A stretch of DNA of 34,476 nt, taken from the IMG/VR virus record IMGVR_UViG_3300031162_000925, positions 1 through 34,476 of that record. One strand, 5' to 3'. The position numbers were made by a program, and so were the translations under genes. Under the pieces are notes generated by a model. It did no database searches and was not told where the DNA came from. It saw only the letters and a list, made by a program, of their open reading frames with translations. Below are positions 24,181 to 30,769 of this stretch, piece after piece (position 1 is the first letter of the stretch; each line of letters starts with the position of its first letter). Origin of the DNA: a virus.

Positions 24181-24554
24181 TGGATACATTGCCCATATCA
24201 CCACAGCAACAAGCCACGCTGTCGGTGCTCTTTGGTGAATGGTTCTACGTGATATTCTTTGCTTTCGTTGTAATGGTATTTAGAGATAGCATACAGAATA
24301 TTGTAGCAGGCGTGATGGTGTTCATAGGTAGCGACCTCAACCACGATGATGTTGTCATCTTAGACCAGCAACCTGCACGTATAGCACGATGTGGACTGTT
24401 GAAAACGACCTTTTACCTCTACTGCATAGACACAGAGAAAAAGTTTATAAATGGCACCAGAATACAGATAGCAAATACAAAGCTCTCTGAACATGCAATA
24501 GAGAAACCTCTCCCTATGCTACCGGACATATTGGTGGATCGCTACAAAGGATGA
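24180..24554 (+). CDS. Miniature MscS-like channel domain protein
   Basis: A 124-aa membrane protein. Residues 15-35 are a strong TM helix (LFGEWFYVIFFAFVVMVF). The next segment (SIQNIVAGVMVFIG) resembles the pore helix of MscS-family mechanosensitive channels, then DDVVILDQQPARIARCGLLK and RIQIANTKLS fit the MscS beta domain, whose family pattern includes a DWVEI-like strand and an IPNSKL motif. It has only one full TM helix before the pore-like helix, against three or more in MscS. GTG 24180 overlaps the previous stop. Next to endolysin and a holin-like gene, a role in lysis or envelope tension is plausible but inferred. Confidence 0.6.
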   Translation: MDTLPISPQQQATLSVLFGEWFYVIFFAFVVMVFRDSIQNIVAGVMVFIGSDLNHDDVVILDQQPARIARCGLLKTTFYLYCIDTEKKFINGTRIQIANTKLSEHAIEKPLPMLPDILVDRYKG

Positions 24555-24559
24555 TATAG

Positions 24560-24817
24560 ATGTCAAATGGTGATAGAAATGAGTTTGTCAAAGCAATATT
24601 GCCAAGTGTTGTGGCACTCATTGTAGGTGCATCATCTTCTTATATTTCATTTCATGTGACACTTACTTTAATGGCAGAAAAAGTAACGGTAATATCTGCA
24701 CGTCTTGATCGTATTGAGCGATACCACAGAGAGCACGTCAGCATATCTGGACATCCTGTTATGGATGAGCGTGTAAAAAATATTATGCGCGAGATAAACC
24801 TATTAAAAGGTAAATGA
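24560..24817 (+). CDS. Holin-like single-pass membrane protein
   Basis: An 85-aa protein with a short polar N-terminus, one TM segment (about 13-37, ILPSVVALIVGASSSYISF) and a charged helical C-terminus (LDRIERYHREHVSISGHPVM). Its stop overlaps the start of the endolysin gene (ATGA). A small one-TM protein in this position is a good holin candidate (class III-like), forming the membrane lesion that frees the endolysin. A spanin-like role is less likely because the C-terminal part is short. Confidence 0.65.
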   Translation: MSNGDRNEFVKAILPSVVALIVGASSSYISFHVTLTLMAEKVTVISARLDRIERYHREHVSISGHPVMDERVKNIMREINLLKGK

Positions 24818-25215
24818 AAATGGGTGATATGACAAAAAACTTTAGCCGTAGCGAGTTTGCTTGCCCCTGCTGTGGTGATGACAAGATGAGCCATTACGTT
24901 GTGAACGCTTTACAGCTCATCAGAGACGCTGTCGGTGCTCCCCTATCTATTGAGTCGGGTGTCCGATGTTCTGCCCACAACGAGGCTGTTGGAGGGGTTG
25001 AAAACTCTTCCCACGTTCCTGCTGACAAGGATGACGGTGAGGGCATTGTCGGTCATGCCGTAGACATCAAGTGCATAACATCTACTATGCGCTTTAAGAT
25101 CATCAAAGAGGCCACAAAATACTTTACGCGCATAGGCATCGGCAGAAACTTCATCCACATTGACAATGACACTGACAAACCGCAAGGTGTGTTGTGGCAC
25201 TATTACAAAACATGA
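24814..25215 (+). CDS. Endolysin, peptidase M15 family
   Basis: A 133-aa zinc peptidase expected to cut peptidoglycan cross-links at lysis. The fold pattern is clear: ESGVRCSAHNEAVGG (47-61), SSH with His67, GHAVDIK with Asp84, and FIHID with His115, giving the His-Asp-His zinc site of M15 D,D- or L,D-peptidases. An N-terminal CPCCG (17-21) is a common addition in phage members. No signal peptide is present, so release depends on a holin. Length is typical for single-domain M15 endolysins. It overlaps the holin-like gene by 4 bases and the following gene by 4. Confidence 0.88.
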   Translation: MKMGDMTKNFSRSEFACPCCGDDKMSHYVVNALQLIRDAVGAPLSIESGVRCSAHNEAVGGVENSSHVPADKDDGEGIVGHAVDIKCITSTMRFKIIKEATKYFTRIGIGRNFIHIDNDTDKPQGVLWHYYKT

Positions 25216-25484
25216 CATTCGGGCGTCGTGGCAACAGGTATCAGCACATATGTGCAATGCATTGGCATCTGGCAGAGATTGGTCAAGAGTTAGAGAAAAT
25301 TGCTGAGGACATAACAGATGGGCGAACACGCCAAAAGATCACCAATCGTGCGCAGAAGATCCAAAGTATTGCAAAGAAAGCAGAGGTGCAAGGTCAGAAG
25401 ATGGAAGATCGCTTGTACCTATATCGTGAGGCTATTGAGTCTCTCGGCTTTGAACGAAAGAAAAGGCGCAAACGGAGGCATTAA
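25212..25484 (+). CDS. Basic helical protein next to endolysin
   Basis: A 90-aa protein, MTFGRRGNRYQHICAMHWHL at its start, a helical middle (IGQELEKIAEDITDGRTRQK) and a strongly basic end (ERKKRRKRRH). ATG 25212 overlaps the endolysin stop (ATGA); a longer frame upstream overlaps endolysin more. No TM segment is visible, so it does not look like an Rz spanin. The basic tail may bind nucleic acid. Function unknown. Its stop overlaps the next start. Confidence 0.6.
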   Translation: MTFGRRGNRYQHICAMHWHLAEIGQELEKIAEDITDGRTRQKITNRAQKIQSIAKKAEVQGQKMEDRLYLYREAIESLGFERKKRRKRRH

Positions 25485-26359
25485 TGTTCAAGACTGAACG
25501 CATCAATGAGTATGTGTTACAGTTGGACGCAGGAAAGATTGGCGCAGTAGGATGGCAACATAAGACACTTGCTATGTTTGATCAGCACTTTGACAGTGAT
25601 AAGTGTCGCAAAGATTTATTTGAGGGTGGCTTACGCAAGGCAAAGTGCGAAGGGCACCCTGTTCTTTTTGGTGGCGATATGATGGATGTAATGCAGACAC
25701 GCAATGACCCTCGCAGAAGCAGGGGTGGCAACATGTCTGAAAACATGCGATACCTCAACCATCTCATTGATGAGCTTGCTGAGTTCTTGCTCCCCTATGC
25801 AGAAAACATCATTGCGTGGTTCGACGGCAACCACGAAACTGTTGTGCTCAAGAACTGTGACATAGACCTCGTAGAAGCAGTCATCGGCAAGTTACGCGAC
25901 AAGACCGGATACGCCATTAATCATATGAACTATTCTGGCTATATCATCTACAAGATGGACTCTAAATCATCACGCAACCCATACCCTAAAGTGTGGGTGC
26001 ATCACGGATATGGTGGTGCTGCCCCTGCTACTAAAGGTGTGAATCATGTCGTATACCGTGCAGGTGCCTATCCTGATGCCGATGTGTTCCTTACGGGTCA
26101 CACACACAACTGTTGGGCAATGCCACATGCACAAGAGAAGCTGACAGAGCAAGGGAACGTGTATAAGCGTGTTCAGTGGCACGCACAGATCCCCTCATTG
26201 AAAGATGAGACACGCAAAAAGAAAGGTTCTGGATGGGGCATTGAGAAAGGGTTTACACCGCAGGTGAATGGGTATGGATGGGTGAACTTTGAGCGTGTCC
26301 CGTGCAGAGGTAAGGCACACGTCGTGCCCACGCAACCTACGCTTGTATTGGAGCATTGA
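25484..26359 (+). CDS. Calcineurin-like metallophosphoesterase
   Basis: A 291-aa enzyme with the metallophosphoesterase motifs: GGDMMD (63-68), GNHE (115-118), HHG (173-175) and GHTH (205-208). The first motif (usually D-x-H) is less clear; Asp33 and His35 in FDQHFD are candidates. Such enzymes hydrolyse phosphomono- or diesters with two metals. In phages they are thought to act on nucleotides, DNA ends or RNA; the substrate here is unknown. It is embedded between the endolysin and a lipoprotein, an unusual neighbourhood. The start overlaps the upstream stop (TAATG). Confidence 0.8.
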   Translation: MFKTERINEYVLQLDAGKIGAVGWQHKTLAMFDQHFDSDKCRKDLFEGGLRKAKCEGHPVLFGGDMMDVMQTRNDPRRSRGGNMSENMRYLNHLIDELAEFLLPYAENIIAWFDGNHETVVLKNCDIDLVEAVIGKLRDKTGYAINHMNYSGYIIYKMDSKSSRNPYPKVWVHHGYGGAAPATKGVNHVVYRAGAYPDADVFLTGHTHNCWAMPHAQEKLTEQGNVYKRVQWHAQIPSLKDETRKKKGSGWGIEKGFTPQVNGYGWVNFERVPCRGKAHVVPTQPTLVLEH

Positions 26360-26363
26360 TACG

Positions 26364-26687
26364 ATGAGAACAATAAGACTTGCACCCTTACTGCTAATGC
26401 TTGCCTGTGCATTACCGACAAAGCCTGTTGATGAACGGTTGCTCGGTGAGTGGGTATCGGGACAGGTAGAACTGTCTATATATGAAGATCGCACCATCAT
26501 CTCTGTTGACAAGTCCGGTGAATGGCGTGGTCAGTGGGCAAGAGATCGTGCAGATGTGCTCACGGCCCTCTTTTACAGTTTGGACGGTGAACAGTTAGAC
26601 GCACCAGAAGTGATCACAGCACCCTACCGCTTTGAAGGCGATGTGCTGGTGTGGGGCACACGACCTTATCAGAGGATGAATAAATGA
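26364..26687 (+). CDS. Predicted lipoprotein (small, lipocalin-like)
   Basis: A 107-aa protein starting MRTIRLAPLLLMLACALPTK: basic N-terminus, hydrophobic core and a Cys at about 15 in MLAC, a slightly non-ideal lipobox. The mature part (LLGEWVSGQVELSIYEDRTI and onwards) looks like a small beta-barrel of the kind that evaluates as lipocalin-like. ATG 26364 is used; an in-frame start upstream lies inside the phosphoesterase gene. It may be an outer-membrane lipoprotein made late, perhaps in lysis or superinfection exclusion. The lipid anchor suggests a Gram-negative host. It overlaps the next gene. Confidence 0.65.
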   Translation: MRTIRLAPLLLMLACALPTKPVDERLLGEWVSGQVELSIYEDRTIISVDKSGEWRGQWARDRADVLTALFYSLDGEQLDAPEVITAPYRFEGDVLVWGTRPYQRMNK

Positions 26688-27082
26688 AATTTGATGACAA
26701 AGTAGTTGATATGCTTGTAGAGCGATTTACAGCGCGTCTGTGGCTCGGAAAGTGGGAGGTGAACTGGTATTGGCAGAACGATACAGAAGTGGATGTGTAT
26801 GGCTCTGTGACCCCTGTGGACAATCGTGAGCGTGCCACCATAGAACTGTCAGTGACAATACCCTCATTCGATGAGCTAAGGCGCACTATAGCACACGAAC
26901 TTGCCCACCTGTTCATGTGGAATCAACTTATCATCGTCGATGCTTTGGAGTCATCAGTAAATGAGGGTGCGTGGGCATATTTTCGGCAGATATACAAAGA
27001 TGCCCACGAGAAAGACGTGGACACCCTTGCAAAGATGCTCTGTGAACTGTGTGATGATAAAGACTTAATAGCTGTCTCTTAA
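26684..27082 (+). CDS. Zinc metallopeptidase-like protein (HExxH)
   Basis: A 132-aa protein with IAHELAHLF (69-77), the HExxH zinc site of gluzincin and SprT-like peptidases. A downstream Glu (NEGAWAYFRQI, about 93-98) may be the third ligand. The fold is that of small phage zincins whose substrate is unknown; they may process virion or host proteins. No signal peptide is seen, so it should act in the cytoplasm. ATG 26684 overlaps the lipoprotein stop (ATGA). It is the last gene of the rightward late operon. Confidence 0.75.
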   Translation: MKFDDKVVDMLVERFTARLWLGKWEVNWYWQNDTEVDVYGSVTPVDNRERATIELSVTIPSFDELRRTIAHELAHLFMWNQLIIVDALESSVNEGAWAYFRQIYKDAHEKDVDTLAKMLCELCDDKDLIAVS

Positions 27083-27126
27083 TAACTCTTCTTTACACCC
27101 TACACGGTAGGCATGAATCAAAAAAG
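27083..27126. other. Convergent junction with a weak hairpin
   Basis: This gap separates the ends of the rightward and leftward operons. CCTAC (27099-27103) and GTAGG (27107-27111) form a 5-bp hairpin; AAAAAA lies at 27120-27125, which is a T-run on the minus strand but upstream of the hairpin in that direction. It may be a weak bidirectional stop. No strong terminator is visible here. Confidence 0.35.
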
Positions 27127-27909
27127 CTACAACCGATATAACAATGCAGACACACGCTGATCTTGTAATACTTTGCCCCTTAAGTTCTTTGTTATCTCTT
27201 CGCATATCTGCCTTACCCTTTCCTTTGAAATACCATAGTCAATTCCTATGCCTTTCAGCGTGTCACCGTACATAACGTGGCGCACATACATATCCTTATC
27301 CCTGCCCTCTGGAATATTGGACAACAGTTCACTTGCTTCTGCTCTTACCTCCATCTCTTCCGCGCTTCTCCATTGCTGTTCTGATGGCAGATCAGTTGCA
27401 TCTACTTCATACCCATCAGCGTCAAATTTGACAACCCCTGAGAATACATGAGGAAATGTGCCCAGCTTATGTGTGTTGCCTACATGCTTAGATCCGTTAG
27501 CAACAAACGAGTCTACTGCCTCTTCTCTTGTGCATCCCGTTTCAACCTGCAAATTTGTAATATCCCACTCAGCCCGATACTGAGAGAATTTTACCATACC
27601 CGAATACTGATGAAACAAGTACGTGTTGTGCATACCACGCCACACATGATGCCTAACAAAAGAGATGAATTTGACCCCACGAGAACCATCATACTTGTGT
27701 GCTGGTGCAATAATTGCAAGTAAGCCGGACTGCACCATATCTTCTTTTATGTCGTGATCCGTAACCTTCCACTTGCGTATTGCTTTTAATGCCTCATTGA
27801 TCACAAAGGGGATATTGTTATATATCAGTTGCGCAATTGTTGCGGTGCGCTCGTCTAATCCTGTATCGTGATGCCCTTTGTAACCAGTTACGCTTATATC
27901 CTTTGCCAT
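27127..27909 (-). CDS. Phage-encoded sigma70-family RNA polymerase sigma factor
   Basis: A 260-aa protein that should redirect the host RNA polymerase. Residues 30-95 match sigma region 2: DHDIKEDMVQSGLLAIIAPA, then HKYDGSRGVKFISFVRHHVW, which recalls the YDPSRG-x-F-x-x-F/Y pattern that contacts the -10 element. Residues 190-245 match region 4, with the helix-turn-helix LKGIGIDYGISKERVRQICE. The intervening region resembles sigma3. ATG 27909 has GGAGGCG upstream. It is the last gene of the leftward operon, so it would be made after the early genes and could switch on the structural genes, perhaps through the motif at 8127 and 10671. Confidence 0.85.
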   Translation of the reverse strand: MAKDISVTGYKGHHDTGLDERTATIAQLIYNNIPFVINEALKAIRKWKVTDHDIKEDMVQSGLLAIIAPAHKYDGSRGVKFISFVRHHVWRGMHNTYLFHQYSGMVKFSQYRAEWDITNLQVETGCTREEAVDSFVANGSKHVGNTHKLGTFPHVFSGVVKFDADGYEVDATDLPSEQQWRSAEEMEVRAEASELLSNIPEGRDKDMYVRHVMYGDTLKGIGIDYGISKERVRQICEEITKNLRGKVLQDQRVSALLYRL

Positions 27910-27910
27910 T

Positions 27911-28207
27911 CTATCGCCTCCAATGCTCAGGTGCTTTCACAACACGATCCCATACCACATACGACAATGGCAACATAACCAATGCCAATATCCAATCTTC
28001 CCTGTATACCAAATAATCCAAAAATCCCAACGGCAACAAAAAGCCTATATTCTTCACGATATGCCATCTGTCGTGAACTTTTCGCCACAACATCTTAGGC
28101 CAAAACTGCTTATACACTCTGCGCCATTGTGGGTGACTGCTGTATTTGTCTCTCGTCTTGTCACACACACACGCTATCAGTATGATGATACAGATGATAT
28201 ATTTCAT
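27911..28207 (-). CDS. Membrane protein of unknown function
   Basis: A 98-aa protein with a hydrophobic N-terminus (YIICIIILIACVCD, a signal peptide or anchor, with a Cys that could be a lipobox) and two more hydrophobic stretches (GFLLPLGFLDYLVY and ILALVMLPLSYVVW). The middle is basic and Trp-rich. It is probably in the inner membrane. ATG 28207 overlaps the upstream stop (ATGA). An early phage membrane protein could serve superinfection exclusion or anti-host functions; no family is recognised. Confidence 0.6.
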   Translation of the reverse strand: MKYIICIIILIACVCDKTRDKYSSHPQWRRVYKQFWPKMLWRKVHDRWHIVKNIGFLLPLGFLDYLVYREDWILALVMLPLSYVVWDRVVKAPEHWRR

Positions 28208-28647
28208 TCATTCTCCTTCGCGTTGTCGATTGCCTCACACAAACCGTGCTCTGATGACACAAACCCAAGCACTTCTTTCGCTTTATCGAACACACCCACA
28301 CTCTTGTATTCATCTGCTGTAATCCAATCACCACAATCGTACCACGCTCTTTCATAGTTGTAGCCAGTTTGATGCCCAAGATACGAGTTGCATTTATTCC
28401 AGAATTCCCAAAACTGCATAAAGTGTAGTAGCCACTCTCGCTGTTGCGCCTTGTCTGCCAACAACTCATCACGCTCTGCACTCACACGCTCACGACCAAC
28501 TTTCACATCGTCAACTAATAGCTCCAACTCACGCACGTAGGCAATCACTTCTCTAAGCCGTTGGCATTCTGTCATTGGTGACAATGTGCCAATCTCAGAT
28601 TCAATCTCTGCCAATCGCTCTGGTGTCATCAGTTCATCGTATGTCAT
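28204..28647 (-). CDS. Coiled-coil hypothetical protein
   Basis: A 147-aa protein. Residues 25-75 form a charged coiled coil (LREVIAYVRELELLVDDVKV and AERDELLADKAQQREW). The C-terminal half has aromatic residues and no metal motif. Proteins with this layout are common in early regions of phages from Gram-negative bacteria, but have no known function. ATG 28647 has GGGAGG upstream, inside the end of the preceding gene, with which it overlaps by 14 bases. Confidence 0.6.
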   Translation of the reverse strand: MTYDELMTPERLAEIESEIGTLSPMTECQRLREVIAYVRELELLVDDVKVGRERVSAERDELLADKAQQREWLLHFMQFWEFWNKCNSYLGHQTGYNYERAWYDCGDWITADEYKSVGVFDKAKEVLGFVSSEHGLCEAIDNAKENE

Positions 28648-28984
28648 CGTTGCCTCCCTCTATGTTGTTGCATTTGTAGCATATCCCACGAACAATATCT
28701 ATCGACCCACAAGAAGGGCACGTAGGGACGTGTTTTTGTAGTCGTGCGTTTTCCTCGCGCAACTGCTCAAGCTCGTCTGCCATCTGGCGCAACCACTGTG
28801 GGGCATTGGCGATAAGGGTGGCGTCTTCCACTCTATCGCACACCGCACACTTGTAACTGCCAACCATTGTGCCAGAAATTACAATGTGCTCACCATCAAC
28901 ACCCTTATCTATAACAGCTTGCCAGCTTTCGCCCACATCTGCCAACGCTTCCCAAACCTGCTCTATGTCCACTTTGTCGCTCAT
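28634..28984 (-). CDS. Small zinc-finger and coiled-coil protein
   Basis: A 116-aa protein with two Cys pairs near the middle and end: CAVC (about 46-49) and a C-terminal ribbon CPSC...CYKC (about 88-107). Between them lies a coiled coil (QMADELEQLREENARLQKHV). Zinc-ribbon proteins of this type may bind nucleic acid; role unknown. ATG 28984 is chosen; GTG 28987 is the alternative. No ribosome binding site is visible, because the insertion element ends just upstream at about 28996 and may have replaced the native leader. Confidence 0.6.
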   Translation of the reverse strand: MSDKVDIEQVWEALADVGESWQAVIDKGVDGEHIVISGTMVGSYKCAVCDRVEDATLIANAPQWLRQMADELEQLREENARLQKHVPTCPSCGSIDIVRGICYKCNNIEGGNDDIR

Positions 28985-28997
28985 CACTCATAAGGAC

Positions 28998-29041
28998 GGG
29001 TGCATTCCTCTCCCGCGTTTACGCGGGAGAGGAATGCACCC
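28998..29041. repeat. Perfect 20-bp stem-loop (putative left end)
   Basis: GGGTGCATTCCTCTCCCGCG (28998-29017), loop TTTA, and its exact inverse complement (29022-29041). There is no T-run, so it is not a terminator. The loop TTTA is the same as in the right-end hairpin of the adjacent transposase. It looks like a subterminal hairpin or REP-like element recognised by a Y1 transposase. Confidence 0.85.
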
Positions 29042-29087
29042 TACCACCTTTCGTGTCTTATTGTAGATATTCGTTGCGTGGACTATA

Positions 29088-29645
29088 TTATAATTCAGGG
29101 TTTTCGCTATCAGGATCACCCATAACCACACAGAGCATAGCTGTTCGCCATTCGTCGAAAGCACTTTCCATAGCCAAACCCTTTAGCTCGTCAGAGGTTA
29201 CTTTTTCAAATAGACCATTCTCTGCGTCCGCTTCAATCTCTTGAAGTTTTGGGAGATAAAATCCCTCAAAAAAGTCGCCCAAATCTCCAATGCTAAACGG
29301 CAATTTTTCTTCTCGCCCCTCGTCCACAATACCGTTTTCTTCGTCGTATTTTTTCCACTTATGATCCCATACGACCACATCTTTCGCTAAGTCAGGATTA
29401 CACGTTGAGAACGCAAACCCCATCGCACCATCCCGACACGCTATTGTGTGCGATCTGTCTGATTGATGGGAGTCTATACGAAGAACGAGATATTCTGCTC
29501 TTGGGTCAGTCTGAGAACCATTAGATTTGCTCACAATATATTTTCCATACAGCCCACTATTCGGGTGCTGTTGGATGGTAAATTCTTTTGCGTCTTTTCC
29601 TAATTTCTTTTGCAATGCAGATGGGTTTTCAAGTTCGTTTTGCAT
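29088..29645 (-). CDS. Unknown protein, possible passenger of the insertion element
   Basis: A 185-aa soluble protein, not recognised. The start (MQNELENPSALQKKLGKDAK) is polar; the middle has beta-like segments (LYGKYIVSKSNG, AEYLVLRID, GAMGFAFSTCN); the end is acidic and helical. ATG 29645 has AAAGGA upstream and diverges from the transposase start 30 bases away. It lies inside the putative hairpin-bounded element and on the same strand as the phage operon. Whether it is cargo or a native phage gene decides the element size. Cargo in IS200/IS605 elements is usually tnpB or iscB, which this is not. Confidence 0.6.
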   Translation of the reverse strand: MQNELENPSALQKKLGKDAKEFTIQQHPNSGLYGKYIVSKSNGSQTDPRAEYLVLRIDSHQSDRSHTIACRDGAMGFAFSTCNPDLAKDVVVWDHKWKKYDEENGIVDEGREEKLPFSIGDLGDFFEGFYLPKLQEIEADAENGLFEKVTSDELKGLAMESAFDEWRTAMLCVVMGDPDSENPEL

Positions 29646-29675
29646 TTAATAAATCCTTTCGTAAGGAGTTGGCTT

Positions 29676-30071
29676 GTGGGCAAATACAACACAAGTAGAG
29701 GAAGTGTTTTTACTTTGCAATACCACATTGTCTGGTGCCCCAAATACAGGCGAAAAATCTTAAAAGGTGAATACGCCGAAACACTCAAAGTGTTGCTCTA
29801 TAAAAAAGCAGAACAGCTAAATATCAGCATTGAAGCACTCGAAATTATGCCCGATCACGTTCACCTATTCGTGTCGGTTCGGCCTACTGATGACCCTGCC
29901 AGATTGGTAAACCATTTCAAAGGTTATACGTCCTACTGGATGCGTCGGAAGCACTTGGGTTTGAGTAAACGATTCCGAGCACTTTGGTCTCCGAGTTACT
30001 ACGTCGGCTCGGTGGGGCACGTTACGGCTGAGACGGTGAAAAAGTATATCGCCAACCAAACCAACAAGTAG
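29676..30071 (+). CDS. tnpA: IS200/IS605 family transposase TnpA (Y1 HUH)
   Basis: A 131-aa single-strand transposase. The N-terminus LQYHIVWCPKYRRKIL is the family signature, HVH of the HUH metal site lies in IMPDHVHLFV, and the catalytic Tyr is in TVKKYIANQ near the C-terminus. It cuts and joins single-stranded DNA at subterminal hairpins during replication. GTG 29676 has AAGGAG 7 bases upstream; a frame extending to 29610 lacks support. TCCTT/AAGGA (29654-29667) can fold over that ribosome binding site, as known for IS200. It is slightly shorter than usual but appears intact. Confidence 0.92.
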   Translation: MGKYNTSRGSVFTLQYHIVWCPKYRRKILKGEYAETLKVLLYKKAEQLNISIEALEIMPDHVHLFVSVRPTDDPARLVNHFKGYTSYWMRRKHLGLSKRFRALWSPSYYVGSVGHVTAETVKKYIANQTNK

Positions 30072-30094
30072 AAAGCTATCACCCTGATTTCAAG

Positions 30095-30114
30095 CCCTCG
30101 CCTTTAGGCGGGGG
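30095..30114 (+). repeat. Right-end hairpin of the insertion element
   Basis: CCCTCGCC (30095-30102), loop TTTA, GGCGGGGG (30107-30114), eight pairs with one G-T. It is preceded by TTTCAAG and followed by TATCTGACC. This is the form of IS200/IS605 right ends (AAGCCC, stem-loop, GGGT). The cleavage point probably lies a few bases beyond 30114. Confidence 0.75.
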
Positions 30115-30139
30115 TATCTGACCTCCCTGTATGCACCCG

Positions 30140-30346
30140 TTAATACACTGTCACTATGCTATCTGTTGTCTCGTGATACACCATAGAAAGATCTTCAATA
30201 GTGTATACTACTGACCCATCTATCTTCTCTTCTTTCTTCTGTGCAGCTTCAAATAACCCATTGATCTGGTCTATTGCGTGGCGTGCTGTTACGCCATTTT
30301 TGCGTTGCATAAACCGTTCCTGTGCGTGCTTCGTTATATACGGCAT
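30140..30346 (-). CDS. Small protein of unknown function
   Basis: A 68-aa protein starting MPYITKHAQERFMQRKNGVT. The HAQERFMQR pattern followed by a helix and beta strands (GSVVYTIEDLSMVYHETT) resembles small DUF4258-like proteins, but this is only a resemblance. ATG 30346 directly follows the stop of the upstream gene, whose end carries GGAGGGG. The frame extends further to 30424, but that part lies inside the upstream gene. Its own stop is next to the insertion element. Confidence 0.6.
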   Translation of the reverse strand: MPYITKHAQERFMQRKNGVTARHAIDQINGLFEAAQKKEEKIDGSVVYTIEDLSMVYHETTDSIVTVY

Positions 30347-30347
30347 A

Positions 30348-30548
30348 TCATTGCCCCTCCAGTACACGTTGTCGTTGCTCTCTTGTAGTGTGTTGCTCGC
30401 TTGCACTGATGCGCAACCATACATCTTTGATCAGTTTATCCCTTGCAATAGTTGGTCGCATACGATCAGCCACGTCTAAATCACTCTGCATATCGCTGTA
30501 AAACTTTTTCAACTGTTCATCAGAAATTGTCACCTTTTCATCCACCAC
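30348..30548 (-). CDS. Small helical protein
   Basis: A 66-aa charged helical protein (VTISDEQLKKFYSDMQSDLD near the start). Two in-frame GTG codons (30548 and 30545) follow AAGGAGG; the second has the better spacing. It overlaps the end of the upstream gene by 19 bases and is followed directly by the next start. No family is recognised. Confidence 0.55.
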   Translation of the reverse strand: MVDEKVTISDEQLKKFYSDMQSDLDVADRMRPTIARDKLIKDVWLRISASEQHTTREQRQRVLEGQ

Positions 30549-30769
30549 ATATCCTCCTTATTTTCTACCTCATCCGGTGCTGGCAACCGATCCTCTTGTG
30601 GCACGGTGAGCAGTTCACCTGCTGGTGGTGGGTTGTCCTTCGCCCACTGCTCAATCTCTTCTTCTGTCTTGTTAAACTTCCGCATAAGTATCTTGCGTGC
30701 TCTCTGCTTGATATGGTATGAGTCTGCGCCTAATCGTTTCGTATTGGGCCTCCTCTTTGCTAATTCCAC
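30530..30769 (-). CDS. Small charged protein, start uncertain
   Basis: Up to 79 aa, starting at GTG 30769, which would overlap the helicase-loader-like gene by 98 bases; an ATG at 30688 gives 52 aa and a 17-base overlap. The sequence is helical and charged (KILMRKFNKTEEEIEQWAKD), then Pro-rich (NPPPAGELLTVPQ), and ends EDMWWMKR. No ribosome binding site is clear for either start. It fills the gap in the operon and keeps the same direction, so it is probably real. Function unknown. Confidence 0.5.
   Translation of the reverse strand: MELAKRRPNTKRLGADSYHIKQRARKILMRKFNKTEEEIEQWAKDNPPPAGELLTVPQEDRLPAPDEVENKEDMWWMKR

Larger units (their letters stand above)
28996..30131 (+). mobile_element. IS200/IS605-type insertion with possible passenger gene
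   Basis: A Y1 transposase gene (29676-30071) points opposite to the operon around it. A hairpin typical of IS200/IS605 right ends follows it (30095-30114), and a perfect 20-bp stem-loop at 28998-29041 is the best left-end candidate. ACGGGTGCA (28996-29004) reappears inverted at 30132-30140. Between the left hairpin and the transposase lies a 185-codon gene of unknown function, so the element would carry cargo. Exact ends are uncertain, because these elements make no target duplication. If the left end is instead the small stem near 29654, the 185-codon gene belongs to the phage. Confidence 0.7.
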
